Assembly: GCA_019192445.1 (NCBI GenBank)
Contig: JAHCMK010000001.1
Coordinates: forward strand, 1 to 64,000
Direction: 5' to 3'
Source: Oceanococcus sp. HetDA_MAG_MS8
GTDB taxonomy: Bacteria; Pseudomonadota; Gammaproteobacteria; Nevskiales; Oceanococcaceae
Length of the DNA: 64,000 nt
Part shown: one piece after another, positions 57,226 to 64,000 of the stretch
How the letters are laid out: each line of letters starts with the position of its first letter
How positions within the stretch are numbered: the first letter of the stretch is position 1
The notes under the pieces: model-generated
Told to the model about the DNA's origin: nothing
Databases searched by the model: none
What the model saw: only the letters and a program-made list of their open reading frames with translations
Program-made: the position numbers and the translations under genes

Positions 57226-57975
57226 TCAGGCGCCGGGTGATAGCCCTGGCCAAGAGCGCAGAATTAAGGTGAGTCCTGCCATGACCAAGACCAAGTACAA
57301 GCCCCGTCGGAACAAATTGTCGGAGACCTTATAGTGCAGCCAATCGCCCGCGCGCAGGCCCAGCCAGAGCACTGGCATCGCCCACAGGATGTGCGTCCAA
57401 GACTGCTCATCTACACGGCCACGCCAGATGAAGCTGGCAAACAACACGCTGTTGGTGAGCAACCAGATACACAACAAACTGGCGCGAAAGCTCTGCCTAG
57501 AGAGCTGCATACGGTCCATAGCGTAGGCGATGAAAGGGCCGCCACTGGCATACAGGCCTTGGGCCAACCCGCCAATACCCAAGCTAAGCCAACGCTGCAA
57601 AGGAGCAATGGGTTGAGGAGCTTGATGCACTCGCAGGCTTTCCCAGCTGGCAATGCTGGTGACTAACACTCCATAGCCCACCGCCAGCCACTGGGAGCGT
57701 AGCCATATGCTGGTTACCGCGCCGATCAGGAACCCGATTCCAGCCAAAGGCAACACCTGCTGCAGAAGCAGGTTGAGAGCGATGTGCTCCCGCGAACGCC
57801 AGGCCAACCAGCCAGACAGCGGAATATTGAGCGCTACTACCACAGGCAATAGTTGCTCCAGCGGCCACAGATGGGCGCCTAGGCTCAGAGCGATAATGTT
57901 GGCTCCAAAGCCAATCATGGCCTGCGTGGTGTAGGCCATGAAAATGATCAGTCCCAACAGTACAACCGTGATCAT
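57226..57975 (-). CDS. TSUP (TauE/SafE) family sulfur/anion transporter
   Basis: 249 residues from the ATG at 57975; the frame is open to 58173 through the preceding gene. Around eight membrane segments, opening with VVLLGLIIFMAYTTQAMIGFGANIIAL and continuing with the repeat-like LSLGIGGLAQGLYASGGPFIAYAM (the two GxG-rich TSUP hairpins). Members export sulfite, organosulfonates or other anions. It is 5 bp after the ATP-grasp gene, so its substrate may relate to that gene's product. Confidence 0.88.
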   Translation of the reverse strand: MITVVLLGLIIFMAYTTQAMIGFGANIIALSLGAHLWPLEQLLPVVVALNIPLSGWLAWRSREHIALNLLLQQVLPLAGIGFLIGAVTSIWLRSQWLAVGYGVLVTSIASWESLRVHQAPQPIAPLQRWLSLGIGGLAQGLYASGGPFIAYAMDRMQLSRQSFRASLLCIWLLTNSVLFASFIWRGRVDEQSWTHILWAMPVLWLGLRAGDWLHYKVSDNLFRRGLYLVLVMAGLTLILRSWPGLSPGA

Positions 57976-57980
57976 GTCGC

Positions 57981-59105
57981 CTAGTGCAGATGTTGGGTCG
58001 GTTGTGCAGCGGCTGCCGCAGCCTCGCAGTCTGTAAAACGCTTGAGATCGGTTCGAAATAGCTGCAAAAGCCGCCAGGGTGATAGCGCCTGATGTGAGCC
58101 TGCGGTTAAACGCATGTGCCCCAGGCGAAATGCCTGCGACCAATGTTGGGCAAATGTACGCAAACCATGCCAATAAGCTGTGCCGGGGTGATACACATGG
58201 GCGGGCTCAGAGGTCACACCATTCACCTCTAGTACCTGAAGATCGCGTCCTTGCTGGAGTGCCTGAGCACTTGGGCAGCGTAGATCGATACGGCCGAAAT
58301 CGAAGCCGGGAATGGCATCACACACTTGCTGCATGCTTTGGGTCAAGGCGGGGCTGCGAAGATGCTGCGCACTACGAAACTCTGCGCCGCGGCAATGTGC
58401 ACCGATTTGCGCCAGCGGAATCACCTCTAGCGCGGCGGGGGTGCGTTGAAGTTGCTGGGCCCATTGGCGCCAGAGTATGGGAGCCATCAGACGTCCCCGC
58501 GGGTCCGCGAGGATGAGCTCGGCCAGCGTGCGGACCCCATCCCCAGTCAGCGACGGCAGGTGTTTATGGGTGAGAGAACTCACTCGAATGCAGCCGCCGG
58601 GCTGGTCGCGCTGGACAAATACGCCATATTCATCACCGCCAACATAGGCCTGGGCTAATACGGCGAAGTTCGCTCGGTTTAAATAGCGTTTGGCAGCTGC
58701 AGCGTCATGAATGATGGCAACGCCGCGCCCGCGCTGTCCGATGTCAGGCTTTAGCACCACAGGCCAGCCGTGAGTCTTCACCAAAGCCTCAATTTGGCGG
58801 GCGGCCGCATCCACATCAGGACTCAGGAGCACCGTGGCTGGCAGGCTATGAGGTAGACGCTCCTGTAGTGCTAGCAAGGTGCGTGACTTGCGCTCGCCAA
58901 CCACGCTGCCGTTATCCATGCCAGGGTTGCAGGCAGTAAAAGCTGTCCAATGTCGGTGGCGTAGTCCCAAGGCCAAGATCCACAGTACCACTGGAAAGTA
59001 AAACAACCAGCCCGGCCAAAACTCCCATCGACGCCAACGCTCCAAGCGCAGTAGCAAATGCTGCCACCCACCCAGATGCGCAGCTGGCTTAGCTGCTGAT
59101 GGCAC
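57981..59105 (-). CDS. Membrane-anchored ATP-grasp ligase of unknown substrate
   Basis: 374 residues from a GTG at 59105; a TTG at 59159 gives 392 residues but overlaps the DinB-like gene by 71 bp. Start is uncertain. An N-terminal WEFWPGWLFYFPVVLWILALG segment is probably a membrane anchor. The ATP-grasp core includes VVLKPDIGQRGRGVAII (the glycine-rich/Lys ATP loop), AQAYVGGDEYGVFV and FDFGRIDLRC, then LEVNGVTSEPAHVYHPG, which provides the metal-binding Glu/Asn. Members ligate carboxylates to amines (D-Ala-D-Ala ligase and glutathione-synthetase relatives). This anchored subfamily is common in Proteobacteria and Bacteroidetes but, to my knowledge, uncharacterised. Confidence 0.82.
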   Translation of the reverse strand: MPSAAKPAAHLGGWQHLLLRLERWRRWEFWPGWLFYFPVVLWILALGLRHRHWTAFTACNPGMDNGSVVGERKSRTLLALQERLPHSLPATVLLSPDVDAAARQIEALVKTHGWPVVLKPDIGQRGRGVAIIHDAAAAKRYLNRANFAVLAQAYVGGDEYGVFVQRDQPGGCIRVSSLTHKHLPSLTGDGVRTLAELILADPRGRLMAPILWRQWAQQLQRTPAALEVIPLAQIGAHCRGAEFRSAQHLRSPALTQSMQQVCDAIPGFDFGRIDLRCPSAQALQQGRDLQVLEVNGVTSEPAHVYHPGTAYWHGLRTFAQHWSQAFRLGHMRLTAGSHQALSPWRLLQLFRTDLKRFTDCEAAAAAAQPTQHLH

Positions 59106-59598
59106 GCTGCTCAAAGGCAATGGTAGCTGGTGCTTTACCGAAGCTTGCGGATAGCTCAACGCCAGCGTCTTGCGCCCGTGCGCGAATCACTGCCTGGTGG
59201 TGTATGGCGTGGCTTTGCAAAAACAGTAATTCCCGTCCAAGAGTGCTCTGTGTGACCACCGGGTCCTCATTGGGATCGGAAGCTAAGGCGATGCGAAGTT
59301 GCAGACTGAGGTCTGCTTGCTGCAGTTGCTCCAAACCGAGCAGCAGCCGGCGTAAGCGATGTGCAGCGAAGCTGCGATCCTGCTCGCTGCGGGTATCTCT
59401 GGAACGCTGGTCATAGTCCACCAGCTGCCCTTCTGACCAAGCGCCGAGAAGCATGTCGTAATGGTCGAGTACATGCCGTAGGTGGGGCCCGATCACCTCC
59501 TGAAACACACTGCAGGGCAAGGCCGCATCAGTACATAAGGGGAGAAAAGCGCCCAAGGTGCTGCGGCTGTGTTCGATTAGGCGGTAGGCCGCTGTCAC
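59089..59598 (-). CDS. DinB-like four-helix protein
   Basis: 169 residues from a GTG at 59598 in a GTGA overlap with the upstream gene and GAGGAC ribosome binding site; the frame is open to 59802. The DinB/YfiT metal ligands fit: a His in LRHVLDHYDMLL and the pair in LFLQSHAIHHQAVIRA, and the ending FGKAPATIAFEQ resembles GFGVAPSTL. DinB-like proteins include thiol-dependent transferases (bacillithiol, mycothiol) and EgtB-like enzymes. Role here unknown. Confidence 0.78.
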   Translation of the reverse strand: MTAAYRLIEHSRSTLGAFLPLCTDAALPCSVFQEVIGPHLRHVLDHYDMLLGAWSEGQLVDYDQRSRDTRSEQDRSFAAHRLRRLLLGLEQLQQADLSLQLRIALASDPNEDPVVTQSTLGRELLFLQSHAIHHQAVIRARAQDAGVELSASFGKAPATIAFEQRAISS

Positions 59599-60026
59599 GG
59601 ATTTGTCCTCAAAGTTGGGGTGGGCTGCGCGACACCATATTGACTTAAACCCCAAGAAAAACTGACACAAAACACCACGGTGATCGGAATGCCGGGCGCC
59701 AGTGTGAGCAGAATTTCGGGCGTGCCATTGAGCCAATGCGCGGCAACGATGAGAGTGTACAGGCTGATTAAGGTTCCCAGTACGCAGCGCAAGAAACGCC
59801 ACCAGCGTGGCCCCGGCAGAGCGTACAGGGCCCGCATGAGCCGAGTTCCGCTGTAGGTGACGACAAAACTTATGCTGCCATGCAAAACCGCGGCGCGAGC
59901 TGCGACCGAGAAACCATGCTCATGGTTTGCCCACAGAGTCCATAGGCCATAAAAAGCAAAGCCTATACATGCTCCGCTGAAGCCGTCGGCCAAGTTCCAT
60001 ATTCGTTCACCCCATGTACTAAGCAT
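59595..60026 (-). CDS. Four-TM membrane protein of unknown function
   Basis: 143 residues with four hydrophobic segments: FSGACIGFAFYGLWTLW, AVLHGSISFVVTYSG, VLGTLISLYTLIVAAHWL and PGIPITVVFCVSFSWGL. No family recognised; small repeated membrane protein. It overlaps the ArsR-methyltransferase gene by 8 bp and the DinB-like gene by 4 bp, so it is part of the same translationally coupled run. Confidence 0.75.
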   Translation of the reverse strand: MLSTWGERIWNLADGFSGACIGFAFYGLWTLWANHEHGFSVAARAAVLHGSISFVVTYSGTRLMRALYALPGPRWWRFLRCVLGTLISLYTLIVAAHWLNGTPEILLTLAPGIPITVVFCVSFSWGLSQYGVAQPTPTLRTNP

Positions 60027-60966
60027 CGTTTAAGCAGGCGTGCAGCACATGGACTTGGTGAAACGGAGGGCGGCTTTCACTACTCAGAGATACGGTGTCG
60101 TCCACCATGCTCAGTCCTGCTTGGGCCAGTAAGTTGTCCAGTTGGCTCTGAGCAAAGCCGAGGTTTTGGTGGTCATAGGTGGCGACACTGGCTTCATGCT
60201 GATGCGCGTCTAGCGTTGCCAACCAGACACGGCCCTGAGGCTTCAAAACGCGAGCCGCCTCACGCAGCACTTGTGCGGCGTTGGCTGAGTATTGCAGGGC
60301 ATTGAGCAACACCACAGAACTAAAGCTCGCATCGCGAAAGGGGAGAGCATGCATATCCCCCTGCAGATAAGGGACTTGGTCTAAACCGGCTTGCTGCAGC
60401 CGACGCCGACCAGCGGCCGCAACGGTGTTGTCGATGTCAAGACAGACATAACGTCTCGCTCTGGGCGCGAGAAGCTCGGCAATAACGCCATCTCCAGCAG
60501 CGATGTCCAATACTTCTCCCAGCTTGAGTTCAGGAATCAATGCCCGACTCACGACTTCCCAGCCACGTCCTGGGGAGTAATGTTTTTCCATCTCCCCGGC
60601 AACCCGTGCTGCCCATCCAGGACGGCCTTGCCGACGAGCCTGCAGGGCACGCGCCGCCTCAAGGTCTTGTTCCAGCTCCACACCTTGGGACTGCTCACGC
60701 AGAACAGGCAGCATGCCAGCAATGGTTTTGGGAATTGGGTCGCGGAGCTGTTGCAGGCTGAAGTTGCCTTGGCGCTGCTCATCCAATAGGCCCAGCCGGC
60801 GTAAGCGCCCCAAGTGGGATGACACCCGTGATTGCGCCAGGCCTGTGAGCTCGGTGAGCTCAGCTACGCTCAGTGGGACCTGACCCAAGATGAGCAGGAT
60901 GCGCAGGCGCGTGGGCTCGGCAAGAACCCGCAGGGTTTCGGCAGTATTTGAAATGGAACTTTGCAT
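60019..60966 (-). CDS. ArsR-family regulator fused to a SAM-dependent methyltransferase
   Basis: 315 residues. Residues 1-85 form an ArsR/SmtB winged helix (LAEPTRLRILLILGQVPLSVAELTELTGLAQSRVSSHLGRLRRLGLL). Residues 140-315 form a class I methyltransferase with motif I GEVLDIAAGDGVIAELLAP and the DMHALPFRDASFSSVVLLNAL catalytic region. Fusion of a metal-type repressor with a methyltransferase is a known but little-studied architecture; it may link SAM or product levels to expression. First gene of the operon. Its GGAGG ribosome binding site is inside the terminator stem at 60970-60994. Confidence 0.92.
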   Translation of the reverse strand: MQSSISNTAETLRVLAEPTRLRILLILGQVPLSVAELTELTGLAQSRVSSHLGRLRRLGLLDEQRQGNFSLQQLRDPIPKTIAGMLPVLREQSQGVELEQDLEAARALQARRQGRPGWAARVAGEMEKHYSPGRGWEVVSRALIPELKLGEVLDIAAGDGVIAELLAPRARRYVCLDIDNTVAAAGRRRLQQAGLDQVPYLQGDMHALPFRDASFSSVVLLNALQYSANAAQVLREAARVLKPQGRVWLATLDAHQHEASVATYDHQNLGFAQSQLDNLLAQAGLSMVDDTVSLSSESRPPFHQVHVLHACLNDA

Positions 60967-60969
60967 AGT

Positions 60970-60994
60970 AAAACGCCTCCGCGAGGGAGGCGTT
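60970..60994 (-). terminator. Terminator of the H1-like gene that also covers the ArsR-methyltransferase ribosome binding site
   Basis: AACGCCTCC (60972-60980) and GGAGGCGTT (60986-60994) form a 9-bp stem with a 5-base loop; the minus-strand transcript then runs into TTTTACT. The last arm supplies GGAGG, exactly 9 bases before the ATG at 60966. Confidence 0.8.
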
Positions 60995-61019
60995 CCAAAG
61001 CGTCGCTAGGGCGGAGAGT

Positions 61020-61784
61020 TTAGCTGCTGGTTTTCTTCGCGGCAGAGGTTGCACGTTTCGCCCGTGATGTCACCGTCTTGGCGGTTCCGCTAGCGCTGCC
61101 AGCAGCCTTGGTCGTGCTGCGCTTGGCGGCTGCAGTCGTCTTCTTTGCGGTGGTGCTGGCCTTAGTGGCTGCTTTCCGCGCTGTGGTCTTGGCGTCACTC
61201 GCGGCGGACTTGGCTGTAGTTTTGGCAGTGGATGCCGCAGACTTCGCCGTGGATTTCGCTCTGCTCGCCGTAGTCTTTGCCTTCGATGCGGCTGTCTTTG
61301 CCGTACTGCTCGCGGTTTTCTTAGCGGTGCTCGTTGACTTGCGTGCTGTGCTGGCCGCCTTCGAAGCAGTGCTCTTGGCTTTGGACTTGGCAGCCCCAGC
61401 CGCGTTCGACGCTGCAGATTTGGCCTTGCTGGCGGCCTGTTTGGCTTGCGTGCCGGCTTTGCGCGTTTGAGCAGCGGCCGACTTTTGATCCGCCAGCGCC
61501 AGGGACACTTCACTCCGCGTATCGTCCAAAATTTGCGCGGTCTCTTTGAGGTTCGCCAGGATGCGGTCAAGAGTTTCTTGTACCGTTTCCAGCTGCAACT
61601 GAGCAGCGTCCTTGATGGAGCCCGCTTTACGTGTTGCCTCTAGGCTCTTACGTAGTTCATCGTAATGCGACTTCAAACCATCCAGCTCGTGCTGGACCAA
61701 GCGTTCAAAACCACTGCTGAGTGCGGTGCGCAGCTCTTCTAGCCGCTCTTTAATACGTGCCGCACGATTTGTCGTTGCCGCCAT
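61020..61784 (-). CDS. Phasin-like / histone H1-like Ala-Lys-rich protein
   Basis: 254 residues. The N-terminal 110 residues are a helical, phasin-like coiled coil (RIKERLEELRTALSSGFERLVQHELDGLKSHYDEL and LQLETVQETLDRILANLKETAQILDD). The C-terminal 140 residues are a low-complexity Ala/Lys/Ser/Thr array of AAKKTA/SKAKSTA units like histone H1 tails and PhaF/AlgP. Pseudomonas PhaF uses the same design to tie polyhydroxyalkanoate granules to DNA. Its own terminator follows, and the divergent gene is fadB, which fits a lipid-storage link. Confidence 0.83.
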   Translation of the reverse strand: MAATTNRAARIKERLEELRTALSSGFERLVQHELDGLKSHYDELRKSLEATRKAGSIKDAAQLQLETVQETLDRILANLKETAQILDDTRSEVSLALADQKSAAAQTRKAGTQAKQAASKAKSAASNAAGAAKSKAKSTASKAASTARKSTSTAKKTASSTAKTAASKAKTTASRAKSTAKSAASTAKTTAKSAASDAKTTARKAATKASTTAKKTTAAAKRSTTKAAGSASGTAKTVTSRAKRATSAAKKTSS

Positions 61785-61972
61785 TCGCGATATCCCCTAA
61801 GTCCATGGAATAAAAGACTGTTCGGCAGTGTAGAAGGGGTGAAAAGCCGCTGTCAAAGATTCGTGCGGTACAAGGTGCTACCATCGCGAACGTTTTTTCG
61901 CATGGCCCAGCGTCCGACCTTGGTCGATCTAAGCCATGCATTCCCCTTCTAACGACCGGAGAGACACCACCC

Positions 61973-64000
61973 ATGGCAGAGATTGGTCAGGCGCTGAGCC
62001 TGAAACGCCACGCCGACGGTATCGTCGAGCTGTGCTTCGACCTGCAAGGCGAGTCCGTCAATAAGTTTAATCGGCTCACCATGCAGGAGCTTCAAGCCGC
62101 CGCGAATGAACTTGCAGCGGACACTAACCTTAAGGGACTGCTTGTAACGTCTGCCAAGGACGTATTCATTGTGGGGGCCGATATCACCGAGTTTGGTGAG
62201 TCCTTTGCGCTGCCCGATGAAGAGCTGCTGGAATGGTGCGCTCAGTCCAACGCGGTCTTCTCCATGATTGAAGACCTGCCCGTACCCAGCGTGACGGCGA
62301 TCAATGGCATCGCACTGGGCGGCGGTCTGGAAATGGCCCTGTCCACCGATTATCGCGTGATGGCCGACAAGGCTCAGGTGGGCTTGCCCGAAGTCAAGCT
62401 GGGCATCATTCCCGGCTTTGGTGGCACCGTGCGCCTGCCGCGTTTGATCGGTGCCGACAATGCCATCGAGTGGATTGCTCAAGGCAGCCAGAACAAGGCC
62501 GACGCGGCGTTGAAAGCTGGGGCCGTGGATGCTGTGGTCAAAGGCGACAAGCTGCGTGACGCAGCGCTGAACATGCTCAAGGCCGCCATCGCTGGCGACT
62601 ATGACTGGCAGGCGCGGCGTAAGCAAAAGACCGGTCCGCTGGAGCTGAATATGGTGGAGTCCATGATGGTCTTCGAGACCGCCAAGGCCTTCATCGCCGG
62701 CAAGGCTGGCAAGCACTACCCGGCCCCGGTTGCTGCCGTCAAAGGCATGCAAAAAGCGGCTGGCATGAGTCGTGACGAGGCCATCAAGGTTGAATCCAAG
62801 GCCTTTGTGTCGGTGGCCAAGACGCCCGTGGCTGACAGCCTCGTGGGCTTGTTCCTCAACGATCAGCTGCTGAAGAAAAAGGCTAAGACTGCGGGCAAGA
62901 TTGCTCATCCGGTCAAGCAGGCAGCCGTATTGGGTGCGGGCATCATGGGTGGCGGAATCGCCTACCAATCGGCGTCGAAGGGCACGCCGATTATCATGAA
63001 GGACATCAAGGCCGAACAAATCGATCTGGGCCTGTCTGAAGCCAATAAATTGCTGGCGAAGCTTGTTCAGCGCGGCAAAATTGACACCGCAAAAATGGGC
63101 AAGGCTCTATCCAACATTCGCCCAACGCTGAGCTACGCGGATTTCGGTGGCGTCGATATCGTTGTCGAAGCCGTGGTGGAGAACCCCAAGGTCAAGCAAG
63201 CTGTTTTGGCCGAGGTCGAGGCGCAAGTTGGTGAGAACACCATCTTGGCCTCAAACACCTCCACCATCTCGATCACCCACCTGGCCGAAGCCTTGAAGAA
63301 GCCTGAAAACTTCTGTGGCATGCACTTCTTCAACCCGGTGCACCGTATGCCTTTGGTGGAAGTCATCCGCGGTGAAAAAACCTCGGATGAAGCCGTTGCC
63401 ACGACGGTGGCCTACGCAGCGGCCATGGGCAAAACCCCCATCGTTGTTAACGACTGCCCGGGCTTTTTGGTCAACCGCGTGCTCTTCCCGTACTTCGCCG
63501 GCTTCCAGGGCCTGGTCAACGATGGGGTGGATTTCCGCCGCATTGACAAGGTGATGGAAAAATTCGGCTGGCCCATGGGCCCGGCCTACTTGCTGGACGT
63601 GGTCGGCATCGACACGGCACACCATGCCCAGGCGGTGATGGCCGAAGGCTTCCCGGACCGCATGGCCAACGATGCACGCACTTCCCTGGATGTGATGTTC
63701 CAGGAAGACCGCTACGGCCAGAAGAACGGTCGCGGCTATTACGTGTACGAGCTGGATAAGAAGGGCAAGCCCAAGAAAATCGTTGACGAGTCGGTATTCG
63801 AGCTCATCAGCGGCGTGCAGGGCGAGGCCAAAGAGGTTAGCGATGAGGAAATCATCGAGCGCATGATGCTGCCGATGATTTTCGAGACCGCGCGCTGCCT
63901 GGAAGAAAACATCGTGGCAACGCCGAACGAGGCCGACATGGGCTTGATTCTGGGGATTGGCTTCCCGCCCTTCCGCGGCGGCGCGCTTAAGTATGCCGAC
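61973..64000 (+). CDS. fadB: Fatty acid oxidation complex subunit alpha FadB (3' truncated by window end)
   Basis: 676 residues are visible and the frame runs off the window; full FadB is about 715, so only the C-terminal end is missing. Enoyl-CoA hydratase domain: [25 protein letters not shown] and the catalytic region [24 protein letters not shown]-binding hydroxyacyl-CoA dehydrogenase domain: [32 protein letters not shown] and [16 protein letters not shown]. It catalyses two steps of beta-oxidation with FadA. GGAGAG precedes the ATG at 61973. The gene is divergent from the phasin-like gene across 188 bp. Confidence 0.97.
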   Translation, partial: MAEIGQALSLKRHADGIVELCFDLQGESVNKFNRLTMQELQAAANELAADTNLKGLLVTSAKDVFIVGADITEFGESFALPDEELLEWCAQSNAVFSMIEDLPVPSVTAINGIALGGGLEMALSTDYRVMADKAQVGLPEVKLGIIPGFGGTVRLPRLIGADNAIEWIAQGSQNKADAALKAGAVDAVVKGDKLRDAALNMLKAAIAGDYDWQARRKQKTGPLELNMVESMMVFETAKAFIAGKAGKHYPAPVAAVKGMQKAAGMSRDEAIKVESKAFVSVAKTPVADSLVGLFLNDQLLKKKAKTAGKIAHPVKQAAVLGAGIMGGGIAYQSASKGTPIIMKDIKAEQIDLGLSEANKLLAKLVQRGKIDTAKMGKALSNIRPTLSYADFGGVDIVVEAVVENPKVKQAVLAEVEAQVGENTILASNTSTISITHLAEALKKPENFCGMHFFNPVHRMPLVEVIRGEKTSDEAVATTVAYAAAMGKTPIVVNDCPGFLVNRVLFPYFAGFQGLVNDGVDFRRIDKVMEKFGWPMGPAYLLDVVGIDTAHHAQAVMAEGFPDRMANDARTSLDVMFQEDRYGQKNGRGYYVYELDKKGKPKKIVDESVFELISGVQGEAKEVSDEEIIERMMLPMIFETARCLEENIVATPNEADMGLILGIGFPPFRGGALKYAD

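Noticed and set aside
61078-61470. 130-residue hydrophobic frame on the plus strand
   Set aside because: Created by the reverse complement of the Ala/Lys repeats of the H1-like gene, giving a false run of Ala, Val and Leu.
61030-61480. Tandem DNA repeat, considered as a CRISPR-like or satellite array
   Set aside because: The periodicity follows from the Ala/Lys-rich coding sequence; no fixed repeat-spacer pattern.
61949-63019. 356-residue open frame on the minus strand within fadB
   Set aside because: It is the antisense of the fadB hydratase domain, has His/Gly/Leu composition typical of shadow frames and no ribosome binding site; the plus-strand fadB reading has full family motifs.

Overview
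The window looks like a chromosomal segment of a free-living gammaproteobacterium. Every recognisable housekeeping gene is of gammaproteobacterial type. The block lipB-ybeD-dacA-rlpA-mltB-rodA-mrdA-mreDCB, running divergently from gatCAB, is an order I associate with Xanthomonadales/Nevskiales-like lineages; this placement comes from memory of gene order, not from a search. No insertion sequence, prophage, integrase or CRISPR array was seen.

Layout. (1) 1-7.1 kb: two divergent surface lipoproteins, one low-complexity and one giant with about eleven Ig-like repeats. (2) 7.1-11.8 kb: heat-shock genes clpB and hsp20 on either side of a 0.7 kb gene-poor stretch. That stretch holds two copies of a DnaA-box-containing repeat and an AT-rich tract; hsp20 has a leader that can fold over its own ribosome binding site. 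(3) 11.9-20.6 kb: hrpA, a PP2C phosphatase, birA-plsY and an M61 peptidase. (4) 20.6-32.3 kb: a soluble histidine kinase, the mlaA-mlaC pair, then the cell-elongation and peptidoglycan cluster on the minus strand. (5) 32.4-41.1 kb, plus strand: gatCAB, hslO, a DegV protein, then a POT peptide transporter overlapping an ACE-like lipoprotein peptidase. (6) 41.1-46.6 kb: an RND efflux pump with its adaptor, and a DUF2064 protein. (7) 46.7-50.6 kb: tRNA-Ala(CGC), a glycine-zipper lipoprotein, an ECF sigma factor cluster with an EF-hand protein and a CpxP/CnrX-like protein, dps and a DUF427 protein. (8) 51-54.3 kb: a long acetyl-CoA hydrolase/transferase-like protein, a lipase-like hydrolase and a small membrane protein. 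(9) 54.5-61 kb: a tightly packed minus-strand run of ArsR-methyltransferase, 4-TM protein, DinB-like protein, ATP-grasp ligase, TSUP transporter, Lys-C-like secreted protease, GNAT and RDD genes. (10) 61-64 kb: a histone-H1-like/phasin-like protein divergent from fadB, which runs off the window.

The main functional themes are cell elongation and envelope maintenance (Mre/Mrd/RodA, RlpA, MltB, DacA, MlaA/C), protein quality control (ClpB, Hsp20, Hsp33), peptide scavenging (POT transporter with M2 peptidase), and fatty-acid/acyl-CoA metabolism (FadB, phasin-like protein, DegV, CoA-transferase-like protein). The least explained parts are the DnaA-box region at 9.8-10.3 kb, the ECF sigma/EF-hand operon, and the ArsR-MT/DinB/ATP-grasp/TSUP operon. 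All coordinates, starts and structures were read by eye; no searches or folding computations were run.
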